64,000 nucleotides of DNA from Undaria pinnatifida (GCA_012845835.1 JABAKD010000009.1:6909413-6973412); one strand, 5' to 3'. Positions 20,930 to 32,449 are shown, counted from the first letter of the stretch. Translations and numbers: made by a program. Notes: a model not told the origin generated them from the letters alone.

Positions 20930-21535
20930 GTGGTGGGAGATCGAAGGTAAGATTTTGTCGAATCGTATATTTTTTTCAAGCGGTGCGCGTTGCTCCGATT
21001 ACATGTCACGCGTATTTCTGAGTGGTGGGTGTCCTCATTGAGGCTTTTTTTTTTTTTTTTTAGCACACTTTCACTTTCCAGCTTCTGGACAAGCCGTGGT
21101 CACAGGTAGGTGTCATCCCTTCTCCTCCCCGGCTCTTGACTTCAAGTTTTTGTCACGCATACGTAGGGTTCAGCAATCCCACTGCTCGTCGATTGTTCAT
21201 CGAATGTTGCTAACTCACGCTCTCGCGCTTTCCGCAAGTCAATTTGTCCACAAGAAAAAGTCCCAACGAATTTGTACGAGTATGCACTCGGCGGGGCTCG
21301 AACTCACGAAACTGACCTATACCAGGCTCGAGGATGACCTGATACGCCACCGGGGCGACCGATTCCAAGGATATAGATAGGCGACTCACCTGAGAACTAT
21401 TATATTTTATACTCCTACTATCATAGCTTGTATCAGGGTCCGCAGGGTGTGATGTTCATCAATTTGTGCACGGAAACTCTAAAAGCCTGATGTTGAGGGG
21501 GACAAAATCTGACGGCTGGCTGTGGAATGCATTAT
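20930..21535 (+). mobile_element. diverged foldback left arm split by a SINE
   Basis: GGGAGATCGAAGGTAAGATT and GTGGGTGTCCTCATTGAGG precede the SINE. GGATATAGATAGGCGACTCA, ATCAGGGTCCGCAGGG, GTGCACGGAAACTCTAAAAG and GAGGGGGACAAAATCTGACG follow it in the usual family order. The copy is more diverged than the others, so it is older than the SINE insertion. Confidence 0.7.
21045..21361 (-). mobile_element. tRNA-derived SINE, copy 1
   Basis: In minus orientation the 5' end carries a tRNA-like promoter: A box TGGCGTATCAGG (complement at 21338-21349) and B box AGTTCGAGCCC (complement at 21294-21304), spaced as in a tRNA. The 3' end is a poly-T run on the plus strand (21045-21061), the complement of a poly-A tail. 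Body and tail match copies 2 and 3. It lies inside a foldback arm. Confidence 0.8.
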
Positions 21536-21583
21536 TATTTATTTTTTATACACCCAGTAGTAGTCGTATGACGGACAAGGGGA

Positions 21584-22118
21584 TGTAATGAAGTGCCCTC
21601 CGTAGAAGGATACTTTACACCTGGTAGATTCGACGTGAAACCATGCCATGGTTGAGGTGAAAACACGTGACATTAGATAGATGTCACATTCACGTCAAGG
21701 CCATCATACATGGGTGATAATGTAGGTGACGATGATGGGACAAGCAGGACGCCCCACATCTTACACTACCTTGCACTATCTAAGCCGGTCGCCCTGGTGG
21801 CGTATCAGGCTATCCTCGAGCCTGGTATAGGTCAGCTTCGTGAGTTCGAGCCCCGTCGAGTGCATACTCGTATAAATTCGTTGGGACTTTTTCTTGTGCA
21901 CAAATTGACTTAGCGGAAAGCGCGAGAGCGTGAGTTAGCAAACTCGATAAAAAATCGACGAGCAGTGGGACTGCTGAACCCTATGCGCGATGAAAAATGA
22001 AGGCAAGAACCAGGGAGAAGATGGGACGAAACCTGTGACCACGGCTTAATAACTTATCCAGAAGCTGGAAAGTAAAAGCGGGTCGAAAAAAAAACACTAC
22101 CTGCTCTACCCTGCCCTT
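21584..22118 (+). mobile_element. LTR-A copy interrupted by a SINE
   Basis: TGTAATGAAGTGCCCTCCG begins at 21584 and follows the 407-bp LTR of the 32-46 kb element through ACAAGCAGGACGCCCCACAT. It is interrupted by a SINE and resumes after the poly-A with CACTACCTGCTCTACC. It then breaks off at a family P repeat. It is a diverged, truncated LTR copy. Confidence 0.75.
21785..22094 (+). mobile_element. tRNA-derived SINE, copy 2
   Basis: A box TGGCGTATCAGG at 21798-21809, B box AGTTCGAGCCC at 21843-21853, poly-A tail at 22086-22094, total about 310 bp. It sits inside an LTR-A copy. ACACTACCT occurs on both sides and may be the target duplication. Confidence 0.85.
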
Positions 22119-22263
22119 CCTTGTTGTTCTTACATTAACTCGCATAATCAAGTCCGTGGTCACAGGACAGGCTCCAGTCACTCTGGAGCTGAGGAATACC
22201 CCAGGGAAAAATACAAACAACCCAAGGTGGCACACGCATACATCACAGCTGACGCAATTCATG
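22119..22263 (+). repeat. dispersed repeat family P
   Basis: The best-preserved copy: TTGTTGTTCTTACATTAACT head, AAGTCCGTGGTCACAGGACA, the hairpin CTCCAGTCACTCTGGAG, then CCAAGGTGGCAC and a GCTGACGCAATTCATG end shared with 11492-11640. Confidence 0.65.
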
Positions 22264-22497
22264 CCTCCACCAGAAGGATAAAAAAGTGAAATCGGGAGTC
22301 AGTCTACGATGTGCCAGGTTCGTACCGGTGCATACGTCTCATTACGTCTCATTACTCGCGCCTGGAAAAAACGACTGTTGTAACACTTGCCACCCAAGAA
22401 AGGCTACCACGACGTAGTATCTACTTCGAAGTATCACTACGCATACGCACGACAGACGCAAGTCAATTGGAAAAAAGAAAGAAAGAAAATAAAAGAA
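22264..22497. other. unassigned
   Basis: No gene or repeat recognised. Confidence 0.3.
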
Positions 22498-22703
22498 GAT
22501 AAAGGAAAGGAAAGGAAAGGAAAGGAAAGGAAAGGAAAGGAAAGGAAAGGAAAGGAAAGGAAAGGAAAGGAAAGGAAAGGAAAGGAAAGGAAAGGAAAGG
22601 AAAGGAAAGGAAAGGAAAGGAAAGGAAAGGAAAGGAAAGGAAAGGAAAGGAAAGGAAAGGAAAGGAAAGGAAAGGAAGGAAAGGAAAGGAAAGGAAAGGA
22701 AAG
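22498..22703. repeat. GGAAA pentanucleotide microsatellite, about 40 units
   Basis: Nearly perfect AAAGG units run for about 200 bp with one GGAAGG interruption at about 22676. The long frames across it in both directions are repeat artefacts. Confidence 0.98.
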
Positions 22704-23031
22704 AAGAGACAAGTAAGCGAAAAAAAAACGAAAAAGGAAAATAAAGAAAAGAATAGACAAGGAAAAGCAAGAAAAGACAAGACTAACAAGAAGAGGAAGC
22801 AAGAGAAGGCAAAGAATAAAAAAATGTCATACTAGCAGACCCTAGGAACTGACTAAAGATGGCATTGGGGTCATGGAGGGTGTCAACTGCATCATCAATG
22901 ACACTGGGGAGAGAACGCAACATGGCGAATAAGTCTGGGAGGTCTTACGCTATCTTGTGACGGCCATTGGAAGGCCCACTACTTTCAAGACGATGACGAC
23001 CAAACCCAGACTTCAGTCTCTTGGGCATGAC
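22704..23031. other. purine-rich tail of the microsatellite, then unassigned
   Basis: A degenerate GAAAAG-rich stretch extends to about 22820. From 22820 to 23031 nothing is recognised. Confidence 0.4.
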
Positions 23032-23625
23032 GCCCTCCCCCCCCCCCCCCCCCCCTTTCCCCCCTCCCCTCCCCTTCCCCCCGCTCCCACCCCCCCTCAC
23101 CCCCCCACTCCCTCGAACGCTCCGCCCTCTCCTCACTGATTGTACGACTTACAGGATATACACGATAAATCGGAGCATTGTTTCCAAAACCGTCAGATTT
23201 ATCCAGGATTTATTTATAGTTTCCACGCAAAGATTGAGCAGCCCCGCCCGTCTTGCCCCCCCCCCCCCCCCCCGCTCCCTCTTGATCAAACCTCGGCCCC
23301 CACGTCCTTAAAACCTCCGCCCTCCCGTCATCGGTTATTCGATTTACAGGATTCACTTGATAAACTGATGCATTTCCTTCCACACACAGCTGTCAGATTT
23401 TGTCCCCCTCAAAAACGGGTTTTATAGTTTCCGCGCACAGACTGACTAACATCACTCTGTTGACCCTGACAGCTACACTGCTGTAGTCCCAAGGGACGTC
23501 GCCGACCTAGTCTATATCCCTAATGCGGACAAACAACCCTTAATACGCGCGATCGGAGTATTACACACACGCGCAAAGATGAGTTTCGACAATATCTTCG
23601 ATGTCACAGCGCTGGAGTGTTTTAA
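23032..23625 (-). mobile_element. foldback family copy, right arm
   Basis: C-rich modules (23036-23056, 23255-23272), ACTGATTGTACGACTTACAG, CTTGATCAAACC, ACAGGATTCACTTGATAAAC, ATAGTTTCCGCGCACAGACT, GCGATCGGAGTATTACACAC and GATGAGTTTCGACAATATCT occur in family order, ending in GCTGGAGTG. The left arm is absent. Confidence 0.75.
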
Positions 23626-23801
23626 TATTTTTTGTAGTCTTCTATCTGGCTTTGATGAAACTTTTGAAACATTCGTGTTGCCTTACTAAGTAAGGCATTG
23701 ACTTACTGGAAGTTATTGAAGCATTCGTCTCGTGTGTGAGATGGACACCCGTAGGTAGAATACGACTCTCGCGACCAAACCTAAAGCAGCATTATTAATA
23801 G

Positions 23802-24106
23802 TTTTTTTTTCACACACATTAACTTCCCACGGCTTCTTCTGGACAAGCCGTGGTCACAGGTGTCGTCCCCTTCTTCCCCCCGGTTCTTGCCTTAGTTTTT
23901 TATCGCGCATCTAGGGTTCAGCAATCCCACTGCTCGTCGATTTTTCATTGAGTGTTGCTAAATCACGCTCTCGCGCTTTCCGCAAGTCAATATGTGCACA
24001 AGAAAATGTCCCAACGAATTTATACGAGCATGCACTCGGCGGGGCTCGAACACACGAAACTGACCTATACCAGGCTCGAGGATAACCTGATACGCCACCA
24101 GGGCGA
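23802..24106 (-). mobile_element. tRNA-derived SINE, copy 3
   Basis: A poly-T run at 23802-23810 marks the tail. CGGGGCTCGAACACACG and CCTGATACGCCA are the complements of the B and A boxes (the B box is slightly degraded). The body matches copies 1 and 2. Confidence 0.8.
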
Positions 24107-25254
24107 AAGCCACGAGTCCCTATCTCACGTTGATGTTGTAGAGATCGGTCACAGCCAATCGGTCGCAACCGAGACGTAATACACCATGCACGCACACTGT
24201 GCCCGCCAGGGTGTGTCAAGACAGCAGTGGAGGACCCAGTCAGGCAACACGGTAGGGGGATCACTTTTGTGGCCTGTTTTGCCAGTGGCTCGTAGGGGTC
24301 ACTAGCGCGTTTTAGCGCGGGGGTGCGACCAGCCTATTCCGTTTTAATTTTGCGTTTTTTAAGCTTCTTCTGGTGGTTGGTGTTCTTTTTTTTTTATTGT
24401 GCTCTATAAATATGCAATGAAAGGGTATAAGTTACGCTGCGCCGAAGCAAAATCGCAAAAGTTATGTTTGTTCTTGAGGTACATATTAAACCTTATAGTC
24501 ACACTCGTGCGTGTGTGGCGAAAATCCGGTAGAAAAAATTGGGGTATGTATCATAGCATCCCCCCTCCAACCGTACTCTTTGGACTGAGGGCAGCTGGGG
24601 GCACAGCTTCCCTTCCATTTTTGTTTTCGACCCAAGAGGTTTTCATGTTTTTTGCATGTCCTGTGTCATGTACATGCAGGGGATGTTTGTTTATTTTTCA
24701 TGACTAGTCTATTTCTTGTTTTTTTTGGGGGGGTTGAACGAAAGAAGGAAGAAAACGTCTCCACACGGCGTCTCTCATGAAACTTGTGAGCGCACACTGA
24801 CCGACGAAAAATGCATTTTTTATCAAGTTTTCTTTGGCGTTTCTTATCCCGGGCCGCGCTCTGCAGAGCGAATCCGTTTATCAACTCCTACCACCCTTCC
24901 TTGGTGGGGCTTCAATATCCGATGTAATTATTTATTATATAGACTGTTTCTTGTCTTGTTTTGCCCTACCTGAGCTGCGTATCCTACACCGGATTTCTTA
25001 TGTTTTAAACATTCTCAGCCTGGGAGTTTCTGATTTCTAAGAGTATGTGCGGGCGCACACGCTGTAACACGCCCGTTGATCCCGAAGACGGAAAAAAGAG
25101 GCTGACCCCGCATGTGTGGCGTTTACCTTCTGCGTCTTTCGCGCAGCAACTTCCGCACCTGTTTTAGTGTGTTCTCCCAGCTGTGCTGTGGTTTTGTGCT
25201 GTAGTCCGCACCGATTGACTTGACATTTTATCCCTTTGGGTAGTTATTTTCTTC
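24107..25254. other. unassigned
   Basis: Short frames only (up to 102 codons), none recognised. 24240-24295 resembles 5335-5385. No promoter or RNA gene seen. Confidence 0.3.
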
Positions 25255-25490
25255 GAAGCGCTCTTTTCCCTCCGCTTTAAGGTGTCTACCCTGCAGAGGG
25301 TAAGAGATCAAGACCTTGCCCGAGGAACCCACCCTGTGCAAGGTCCCCATGATTGACCCTGTGCGTGGCTTTCACCTTGGCAAGGTCTGCCGCAACCACC
25401 CTGGCGAGGTGAGGCACCCTGCACAGGGTCCCCACAGGGTCTTCACAGGGTGTTCAACCCTGACAGGGTATCCGTAGGGTATAGCCTAAC
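25255..25490. repeat. cluster of ACCCTG/CAGGGT short palindromes
   Basis: About ten half-sites of ACCCTG, CAGGGT or close variants (ACCTTG, CAAGGT) occur in 235 bp, several paired as hairpins: ACCCTGCAGAGGGT, ACCTTGGCAAGGT, ACCCTGCACAGGGT and ACCCTGACAGGGT. The pattern is dense and specific to this interval. Function unknown. Confidence 0.75.
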
Positions 25491-25916
25491 GTCCACGTGT
25501 GTTTCCAGCCCGTTTCTATTGAAAAACGTTGAATGCGCCAACGCCGCGCGACCACCACAAGCGTCTTTGATGGGCACATATCTAGCAAGGGCATTGCCCT
25601 CAATATGATCACTTCTAGGTGTCCTGTACAGATAGTTCTAGCTGCATAGTCTATATGAGGCGTACGAGTAAATATAGACTACCAGGTATGTATCTTCTAC
25701 TATCTACACGCGTCCGAGATATTTACGGCGAGTATATCCACGATGACGGAGAGTATAGGCGAATCTCTCGTCCGTACATGAAGTAGTCAATGGTTATTGG
25801 TTCAAGTGGCAACGAGTGCACAACCGCGCCCTGGACGACAGTAGACAAAACAGTAACAGTCTAGTCTATTGCTTTGACAATAGACGAGAGGAAAAACAAA
25901 TACCGATATAGATATA
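25491..25916. other. unassigned
   Basis: Nothing recognised. Confidence 0.3.
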
Positions 25917-26010
25917 CTTCGTACATACGTCGTCATGATCGCCTCCCAATGTATGCCGAACGAAGTATAACGCGTGTATGCTGAACGAAGTAACGTAAAG
26001 TTGAGCGTGC
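25917..26010 (-). repeat. dispersed repeat, copy 2
   Basis: Reverse complement of the 4486-4565 repeat: CATGATCGCCTCCCAATGTA and GAACGAAGTAACGTAAAGTT. It lies within a 139-codon minus frame (25802-26221) that shows no known domain. Confidence 0.55.
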
Positions 26011-26390
26011 ATGCATCAAGGATTCCTTCAAAATATGCCAGGTATATATAGGTCTGTGTGCTGACTTGCACTTTTCTCGCCTCCTCGTGTGGATTGCAGG
26101 CATAGGTGCCATTGCATGACCAAACCACTGCGCTTGCTGCATTTGCATTGTGCATCACTGCTTCATATTTTTGTACCTCAGAGCTCGTCTTTCTACTACA
26201 TAGATAGATGATAAGAGGCATCTTGGCACGGATATACTGGTTTTATCGTGGATGTAGATGGGTGCAAATATCAGTTTAACGTCGAGAGCACGCGCGCTCG
26301 TTTATAACAGGAGCTATCCTATACACAGATGGCCGGACCCTCCCTGCGCTATCTCTCACACAAGGTCACAGATATTACCGTGCAACCTGA
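26011..26390. other. unassigned
   Basis: Short frames only; nothing recognised. Confidence 0.3.
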
Positions 26391-26850
26391 TTCCACGCTA
26401 CGAACATACATTAGTTCAAACTGGAGCGTTTCTGGAAATTTGCGCAGCCTGTGTGCTGCTTGAGGTTGGTTGTGAACTTTGGGACCACAATCACACATAT
26501 CACACAAAATGCTTGGGCACGAAGGTTTTGCCAATCTACTCATTTCTGAACACATCATACAACCTCATTTTACCCTATAATACATTGTTTAACCTGGAGC
26601 GTTTCGTGGAGGTTGGTGCAGGCTGTGTGTTGCTTGAGAATTGTGAATTTGTCCGAAATTGAGGACATTGCAAAGTCTAGACTATATATCTAGATTGTGT
26701 ATACTTTTTATAATATATACTTCGGTGCGCAAGGTTGACAAAATGTACTTAATTCTAATGTCTTTGTACAATCTCATTATTCGCGACATCGTTCAACCTG
26801 GGGCGTTTCTGGAAGTTTGTGTACCCAGGCTGTGTGCTGCTTGAGGCTGC
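26391..26850. repeat. three diverged tandem units of about 180-205 bp
   Basis: The block CTGGAGCGTTTCTGGAAATT ... CAGCCTGTGTGCTGCTTGAG recurs near 26421, 26595 and 26800, each preceded by a CATACAACCTCATTTTA-like stretch. Divergence between units is substantial. Confidence 0.75.
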
Positions 26851-28616
26851 GAATATTGGGGTAGTTTTTAACGATACGTCGTACAGCAATATTTCAGTTT
26901 TGATGAAATTTCGGGATTTTACCGAAATTAACGAGGGTTGGATTTCGTAACGAGTACGAGCCTCAGTTGGCCCGCCAAACAATCGTCCTCCCAGCACAGC
27001 AGTCACTACAGCAGCAACGCCCGTGGACGTCACCCGTGTGGTTGTCCCACTGGAGTCGGCCATCTCGTAGGTAGGTGTCGGTGCCTTGGGGAGTGAAATC
27101 CATCACCTACTCGTCGTGTGACATTGCCCAACGTGACGAAAGTCTCAGCTCGTTCGGTTGGCTGCCTCGGTGCGGTCACTTTGTCAACTTGACGAAGCGA
27201 GCTCAGACACTTACTGCGCATTCCGCGATCAGTCGTGACCTGCCAATGGCCTTGGGAACGACCCTGCTCAGTCTCGTGCGCTCGCGAGTGGTGGCAGAGC
27301 GCGAGCGGTGCGGCTGCCTGATCCTCTACATACACCCTGGTACCTGAACTTCAGTGTTTTCCCTAAAAAACTGAAATACCTTTAGTCTAGGGGCCATCGA
27401 AGTTTTTGTAGGTTTTCTGCCGAAATTATTTCGGGAAAAACCGAAACTATCAGTAAAAAACTAAATATTCTCTTAAGAATGACCCTTTGTCAGAATAACA
27501 GGAACAACTCTGGTTGCGCAGATAGTTCGGCGCGAAGTTCGTGCATGGCCTCAATACTCGGTACATGTTGTACAACATCCTTGCTGTACGCTACCAGGTA
27601 CGTTGCGGGAAATATCGCACACTCTAACCCTGCTTTTGCTGGGTTGTTGAGCAACACATGTACGCTCGCAGAAAACGCAGCACAATGCAAAAAGTGTCAA
27701 AGGTTTCATGTTGCACTACAATAGCCCGCCCCGAACGGAGTGGCACACGCGCGGAAACCACACAGTAAGGCGTATTCTGATTCTGCACGACGCGTCACGA
27801 CGTACTTATTGCGTAAGATGCTGCGTCGACAACCTTGCACGAACCGTATGCTTATACCTGTATACACGGAGTTGAATACTGCACGCCGTCAAAATCAACT
27901 TAAACGGTACTTCACAGCTATAAAGACGCACGCAACACCTGCCTCTGCAGTGCGATTCGACACCAACATGCAAGCAAAGCACAAAACCTCAGACCCAAAG
28001 GCACACGACAACCGCGCCCAATTTTTTCGCCCGTCAACTCTAATCAGCCATGGCCCCCCTGAATCATGTGTAGTATATACAACCATTACCAACGTCGACA
28101 GTAGAGATAGAAATATTCAAAGCCGAACGGTGTGACGCAATGGCGGAGACCGTGTTGCGCATTCAACGTTCTGTAGACTCCATATACCTAATATGCATTG
28201 ACCATTGCAATCTAGAAAATACACTATCAAACTAGTCACACGTAGACTACTCTTTTATCGAGAATAGCGTAGAATCTATCTCACCACGCGTACCCCATGT
28301 GAACAACAACTGCAGGGCACGACGATCCCGAACCAATTGGCAGCCGGTATGACCACAGTCAACCGGTGCTCCCCCGGAAAAACAACCAATGACACTCCTG
28401 CTTGCCGCCCACTAACACTGGCGGCAAGAGGAAGCACGCCAGCACCTCCGTAACCAATTCAAGCAGTTCATTGAGCACCGACGAGCACAGGGGCTCATGT
28501 ATTAATCCACGTTCTCACGCGCGGATTTGTGAATAGCTATATGGGAATGAAGCTGGGAATGAAGCACCTGTTTCTCCACATATAGTCTAGTCTAAAACTA
28601 GAGCCCCTGTCTCCAA
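26851..28616. other. unassigned
   Basis: The largest frames (131 codons at 27740-28135 plus; 102 at 26755-27063 minus; 101 at 27030-27335 minus) have no domain I recognise. GAAAAACCGAAAC near 27440 resembles 8390-8420. No gene can be supported. Confidence 0.3.
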
Positions 28617-28830
28617 GTGCACAGCCTCTTGCAAAATACAATCCAACAGCACGCCATGACAAATTTCATTTTTTCGATATTTCCCCCTCGTGTATGCACA
28701 ACATCGTCATTTGACACCTCACTATCCAAGAGCACAACCTCCTCACTGCAAAATAAAAACCAGCAACAAGCCATGACAACTTCATTTCGAGATTTCCACT
28801 CCGCATAAGGACACAACCATCATGGAAACA
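28617..28830. repeat. diverged tandem pair of about 115 bp
   Basis: GTGCACAGCCTCTTGCAAAATA...GCCATGACAAATTTCATTTT and AGCACAACCTCCTCACTGCAAAATA...GCCATGACAACTTCATTTC start about 115 bp apart. Confidence 0.65.
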
Positions 28831-30490
28831 ACAACGAATCGCGAGAAGGCTCAATTGGCCGAAGAACGCATTTGAGACATACATGGAAAATATATAATTC
28901 GAAAATTCCAATAGGGATCCCGCCGCAGATAAGCATCGTCAAAATCGCACAAATATAGTCTATAGTTGGCAGACACAAAGCAGACGCAGAGACTTCAAGA
29001 TCGGTGCCGAACCAGCACGCGTGAAACTATGACGCAACAAGCCTATAGTACACGAATAGGCAGGGGCGACGTTGCACCGCTAATGGCTGTTCCCCTTCCC
29101 CGTCATTTCAGTGTGGAGTCAACGCACACACCAGAAGGAGAACAAGCGCACAAGACGCTCCGCGGCCGCCCTCTCCTGTCTTCGTCAACCGTCTGTCCTA
29201 GTGCCTGAAGCATTGGAAGACACGCCACAGCTATATTGTGTAGGCGAACAGGATGTACTTGGACGCTCTGACCAATGCTGAAGTGCTAAACTCTCGCCGA
29301 CGCGACACCTTGTAAACGTGCATCACGACAGGGAAAGAGAAGCTAGCATTGTAGCGGAAAACACCAGAACAGCTTCAATGATGAAAGCGATGGTTCAGTG
29401 CAATAAAGGTTGGTCGTCCAAGAAGGATCTACAAATTTGTCTGGGTAGATTTCTCGAACCAGAAACACACTGGACACACCGTGTGCAAGGTTTGGCGTTC
29501 AGCGCACATCCGCGACAAAACAATAATATCAAGGTCTCCCTGTCAAACCAGCCCATAATAGTTCCAAAGTAAAACAAAAACGAAAGCACAGGCAGCGACC
29601 TCGTACTACCTTTGCACTTGTTCCTGGAACCCCATCTATCCCCGCTCTTGACCAAGCGACCCTGTCATCTACTTTTTTCTTGCATGGCGGGTGGACCGCT
29701 CGACCTGGTGTATGGCTTCAGCACCTCTTCCGACTCGCCCACGTCGAAATAATGGTCTCGACCGTAGTATCGTCTACCACACCCTTATCATCACTCCGTT
29801 CATGCTGCGGTAAAACCTGCAATTTAGGGAAGATAGATAGATGTCGGTGGATTCTACCCGCATTGGTGGGGGGGACAAAACCAGACATCTATCTATGGAA
29901 CTCAGTATGCATGAAACAAGTCATTATTAGCGTGAGTTATAACTTTTGGAGTGGGCTACTTGACTTGGGTCATTGTTGTACATACATGCACACGGCACGC
30001 ACCTCCACGTCGAATGGATATCTGGCCCGATCGCGCGACTACTGCTACTATTACTGTTCTCCAACGACAAGGACGCACACACAACATAAAAATGGTGGGC
30101 ATGGAAACGCTGCGTTCAAGAAAATTAGTTACATACAGTATATGAGGCGCATCAGTGAGTGGTAGTCGGAGATGGATTTTCCCCGTTTGTTGTCGAGGCA
30201 ACCGATTGTTGTAAATATCGTCCGAGAGCGGGGGGTACTTTCTTGCCTATCAACCCCTTTCCAACTCCTATGATAATCATCATCCTGGTCTAACTCCAAG
30301 TATTTAGTATTTTGTCCCCATGTCCGAAGTGCGGTGCGAAAAGGGCTTAATTAACATGTGGATGGACATGGGCATGTACCGTACAGGACAGCAGCAGCAT
30401 AACGTATTCCACATACATGCCATGTGACTACTATTAGTTGTGTATAATAACCTGCAGCTAGCTAAAAAAAAAGTTGAATGTTTCTGCGTG
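28831..30490. other. unassigned
   Basis: A 161-codon plus frame (29680-30165) has no recognised domain. No repeat of note. Confidence 0.3.
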
Positions 30491-31235
30491 CATACCCCCC
30501 CCCCACGTCCTTCAAAACTCCGCCCTCCCCTCGACGGTTATTCGACTTACAGGATTCACTTGATAAACTGATGCATTTCCTTCCACAGCTAGCTGTCAGA
30601 TTTTGTCCCCCTCAAAAACGGGTTTTATAGTTGTTTGTGGTATGCGGTTGTTCGATACGGGTCCGCGGATATTTGGTGGTTTCGTCTATTCTGGGGTTTC
30701 GTATTATGTGTCGAGGCATTATTCGGTATATGCCTCGGAGTGTGGAGCTGCCCCCCCGCGGGGCAGTCGATGATGATAATGATACGACCCGGGCTTTGAT
30801 GATAACGATACTGCCCGTATATATGTGAGTGGTGCAGCCGGTGACAATCAGGTGCGGCTTACCTCCTGTGTGTGGTTTATATGGTGCGGTCTCTGACAGA
30901 ACGGTATTGACCCACCTGGTGTGTATTTGGTATCTTGTGTACGAGTACTTTATCTTCTCTCCTCGATCTACGCCGTAGCGGCACGCCGCGTGGTTACACA
31001 GAACACGTTATACAGCAAGCGAATACAAACAATAGTTTCCGCGCACAGACTAACATCACCCTGTTGACCCTGATAGCTACACTGTAGTTGCAAGGGGAGT
31101 CGCCGACCTATATCCTTAATGAGGACACACAACCCGTAATACGCGCGATCGGAGTATCACACACAGCTTGCAAGGATAAGTTTCGGCAAAATCTTCGATC
31201 TCACAGCTGGAGTGTATTTTCATTTTTTTAATATC
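30491..31235 (-). mobile_element. foldback right arm split by a solo LTR
   Basis: ACGTCCTTCAAAACTCCGCC to CGGGTTTTATAGT lies left of the insert and ATAGTTTCCGCGCACAGACT to CTCACAGCTGGAGTGTATTT lies right of it. Removing the 400-bp insert and one ATAGT restores the order seen in other copies. Confidence 0.8.
30632..31031. mobile_element. 400-bp solo LTR (LTR-C) with ATAGT target duplication
   Basis: It begins TGTTTGTGGTATG and ends GAATACAAACA, so TG...CA with the short inverted termini TGTTTGT/ACAAACA. ATAGT flanks it at 30627-30631 and 31032-31036. The foldback family gives the empty site. No internal coding sequence is present, which is the signature of LTR-LTR recombination. Orientation is not certain. 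Confidence 0.85.
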
Positions 31236-31236
31236 A

Positions 31237-31652
31237 TGTAAGTACCCAGCTGTATTTGTGCACGTATCATGAAGCAGATGGCCCCTTCCAAGAGACCAAT
31301 AAGGTGCGTTGGGGAGTTAGGGTCCCTTATGAAACGGCACCGACGCCCCTTTCTTACGGCAAAACTGTGGCACTAGGAGAGCACATACATGACGTTTTGC
31401 AGCAATCTTTTTGCTGTGTCTCGAGAGGGAGGTTCGACGCGAACCCTTTCAGTGTTTGGCGTCCATTTTACCAGATGAGGTGGTGAAGAACGGCGGACGG
31501 AAAAATTAGGGAGATGAGGATTATGTCGTCGACCGCTTTTAGAGTTGTTGGGTCCATTGTAACAAAAAATTGTGGTAAAAACGGCGGGCGGATAAAATAG
31601 GTTCCTTATATACCGATTATACTTAACAATCGGTCCTTTAAAAATGGCCAAG
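31237..31652. other. unassigned
   Basis: Short overlapping frames; nothing recognised. Confidence 0.3.
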
Positions 31653-31925
31653 TGTTAAGATACGGCCTCGAAAGGCCTGAGAGTATCCGAATTTGAGATC
31701 ATTTGGATGGGTTTCGTATGATAAGGTTGGCGGTTTATATTCGGGGAAGTTAGGATTCAGATCGGAAGCACGCGCCTCCGATCTCAGAAGCTATCCCGGG
31801 CTCTGGTGGAAACGAATAAAGCTACATCTCTACGAAGGAACGAAAGTAAGTGAGTACTCTCCGAGGACCTGCTCAATTGGCAGACCTGCACGGGGCACTC
31901 TGTGTCCCCCACCTTTAATTTCACA
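31653..31925 (+). mobile_element. 273-bp solo LTR (LTR-B) with CAAG target duplication
   Basis: It starts TGTTAAGATACGGCCTCG and ends AATTTCACA. CAAG flanks it at 31649-31652 and 31926-31929. The related copy at 49195-49463 is in minus orientation and sits next to chromovirus sequence, so this is likely a solo LTR of the same gypsy lineage. The 4-bp duplication is the same size as that of the LARD. Confidence 0.85.
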
Positions 31926-32042
31926 CAAGTATATGGTACGGCACAAAAGTTGTAGACTATGCCACTGAAAAAGATAATGGAAAATAAGTACATAGTAGTC
32001 TACACCCTCAGTTATACGAGAATAGTACCCACATCCCCATAA

Positions 32043-32449
32043 TGTAATGGAGTGCCCTCCGTAGAGGGATAGTTTATAGATTCGACGTGAAACCATGTCA
32101 TGGTTGAGGTGAAACCACGTGACATTAGATGTCACATTCACGTCAAGGCCATCATAGATGGGCGATAATGTAGGTGACGATGATGGGACAAGCAGGACGC
32201 CCCATATCTCACTACCTGCACTACCTGCTTTACCCGCTCTACCTGCTCTACTTGCCTTGCCCTGCGCTACCATGTGCCAAGGGCCTGTTTTGTCTGTCTT
32301 TTAGAGTTCAATGTAGAGGAAATAATGTATAAGCTTTGAGTCTATTTGGCGAGCCATGAGGAGAGACCAAACAAGGGCACCGGAACCCATGAGGAGCACG
32401 CTTCCCAACACCGACCAACCACGCATCCCCCACTCGGAGTACCACCACA
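32043..32449 (+). repeat. 5' LTR of the LARD (LTR-A)
   Basis: 407 bp, TGTAATGGAGTGCCC to CTCGGAGTACCACCACA. It contains degenerate CTACCTG repeats near 32213-32255. Identical to 45874-46280. Confidence 0.95.

Noticed and set aside
21784-21870. A functional tRNA gene
   Set aside because: A and B boxes are present, but there is no cloverleaf-like acceptor pairing, and the sequence continues into a repeated SINE body with an A-rich tail.
22342-22802. Long overlapping frames of 108-142 codons on both strands
   Set aside because: They are translations of the GGAAA microsatellite and its purine-rich tail.
25802-26221. 139-codon minus frame as a gene
   Set aside because: It overlaps a dispersed repeat shared with 4486-4565 and shows no domain.
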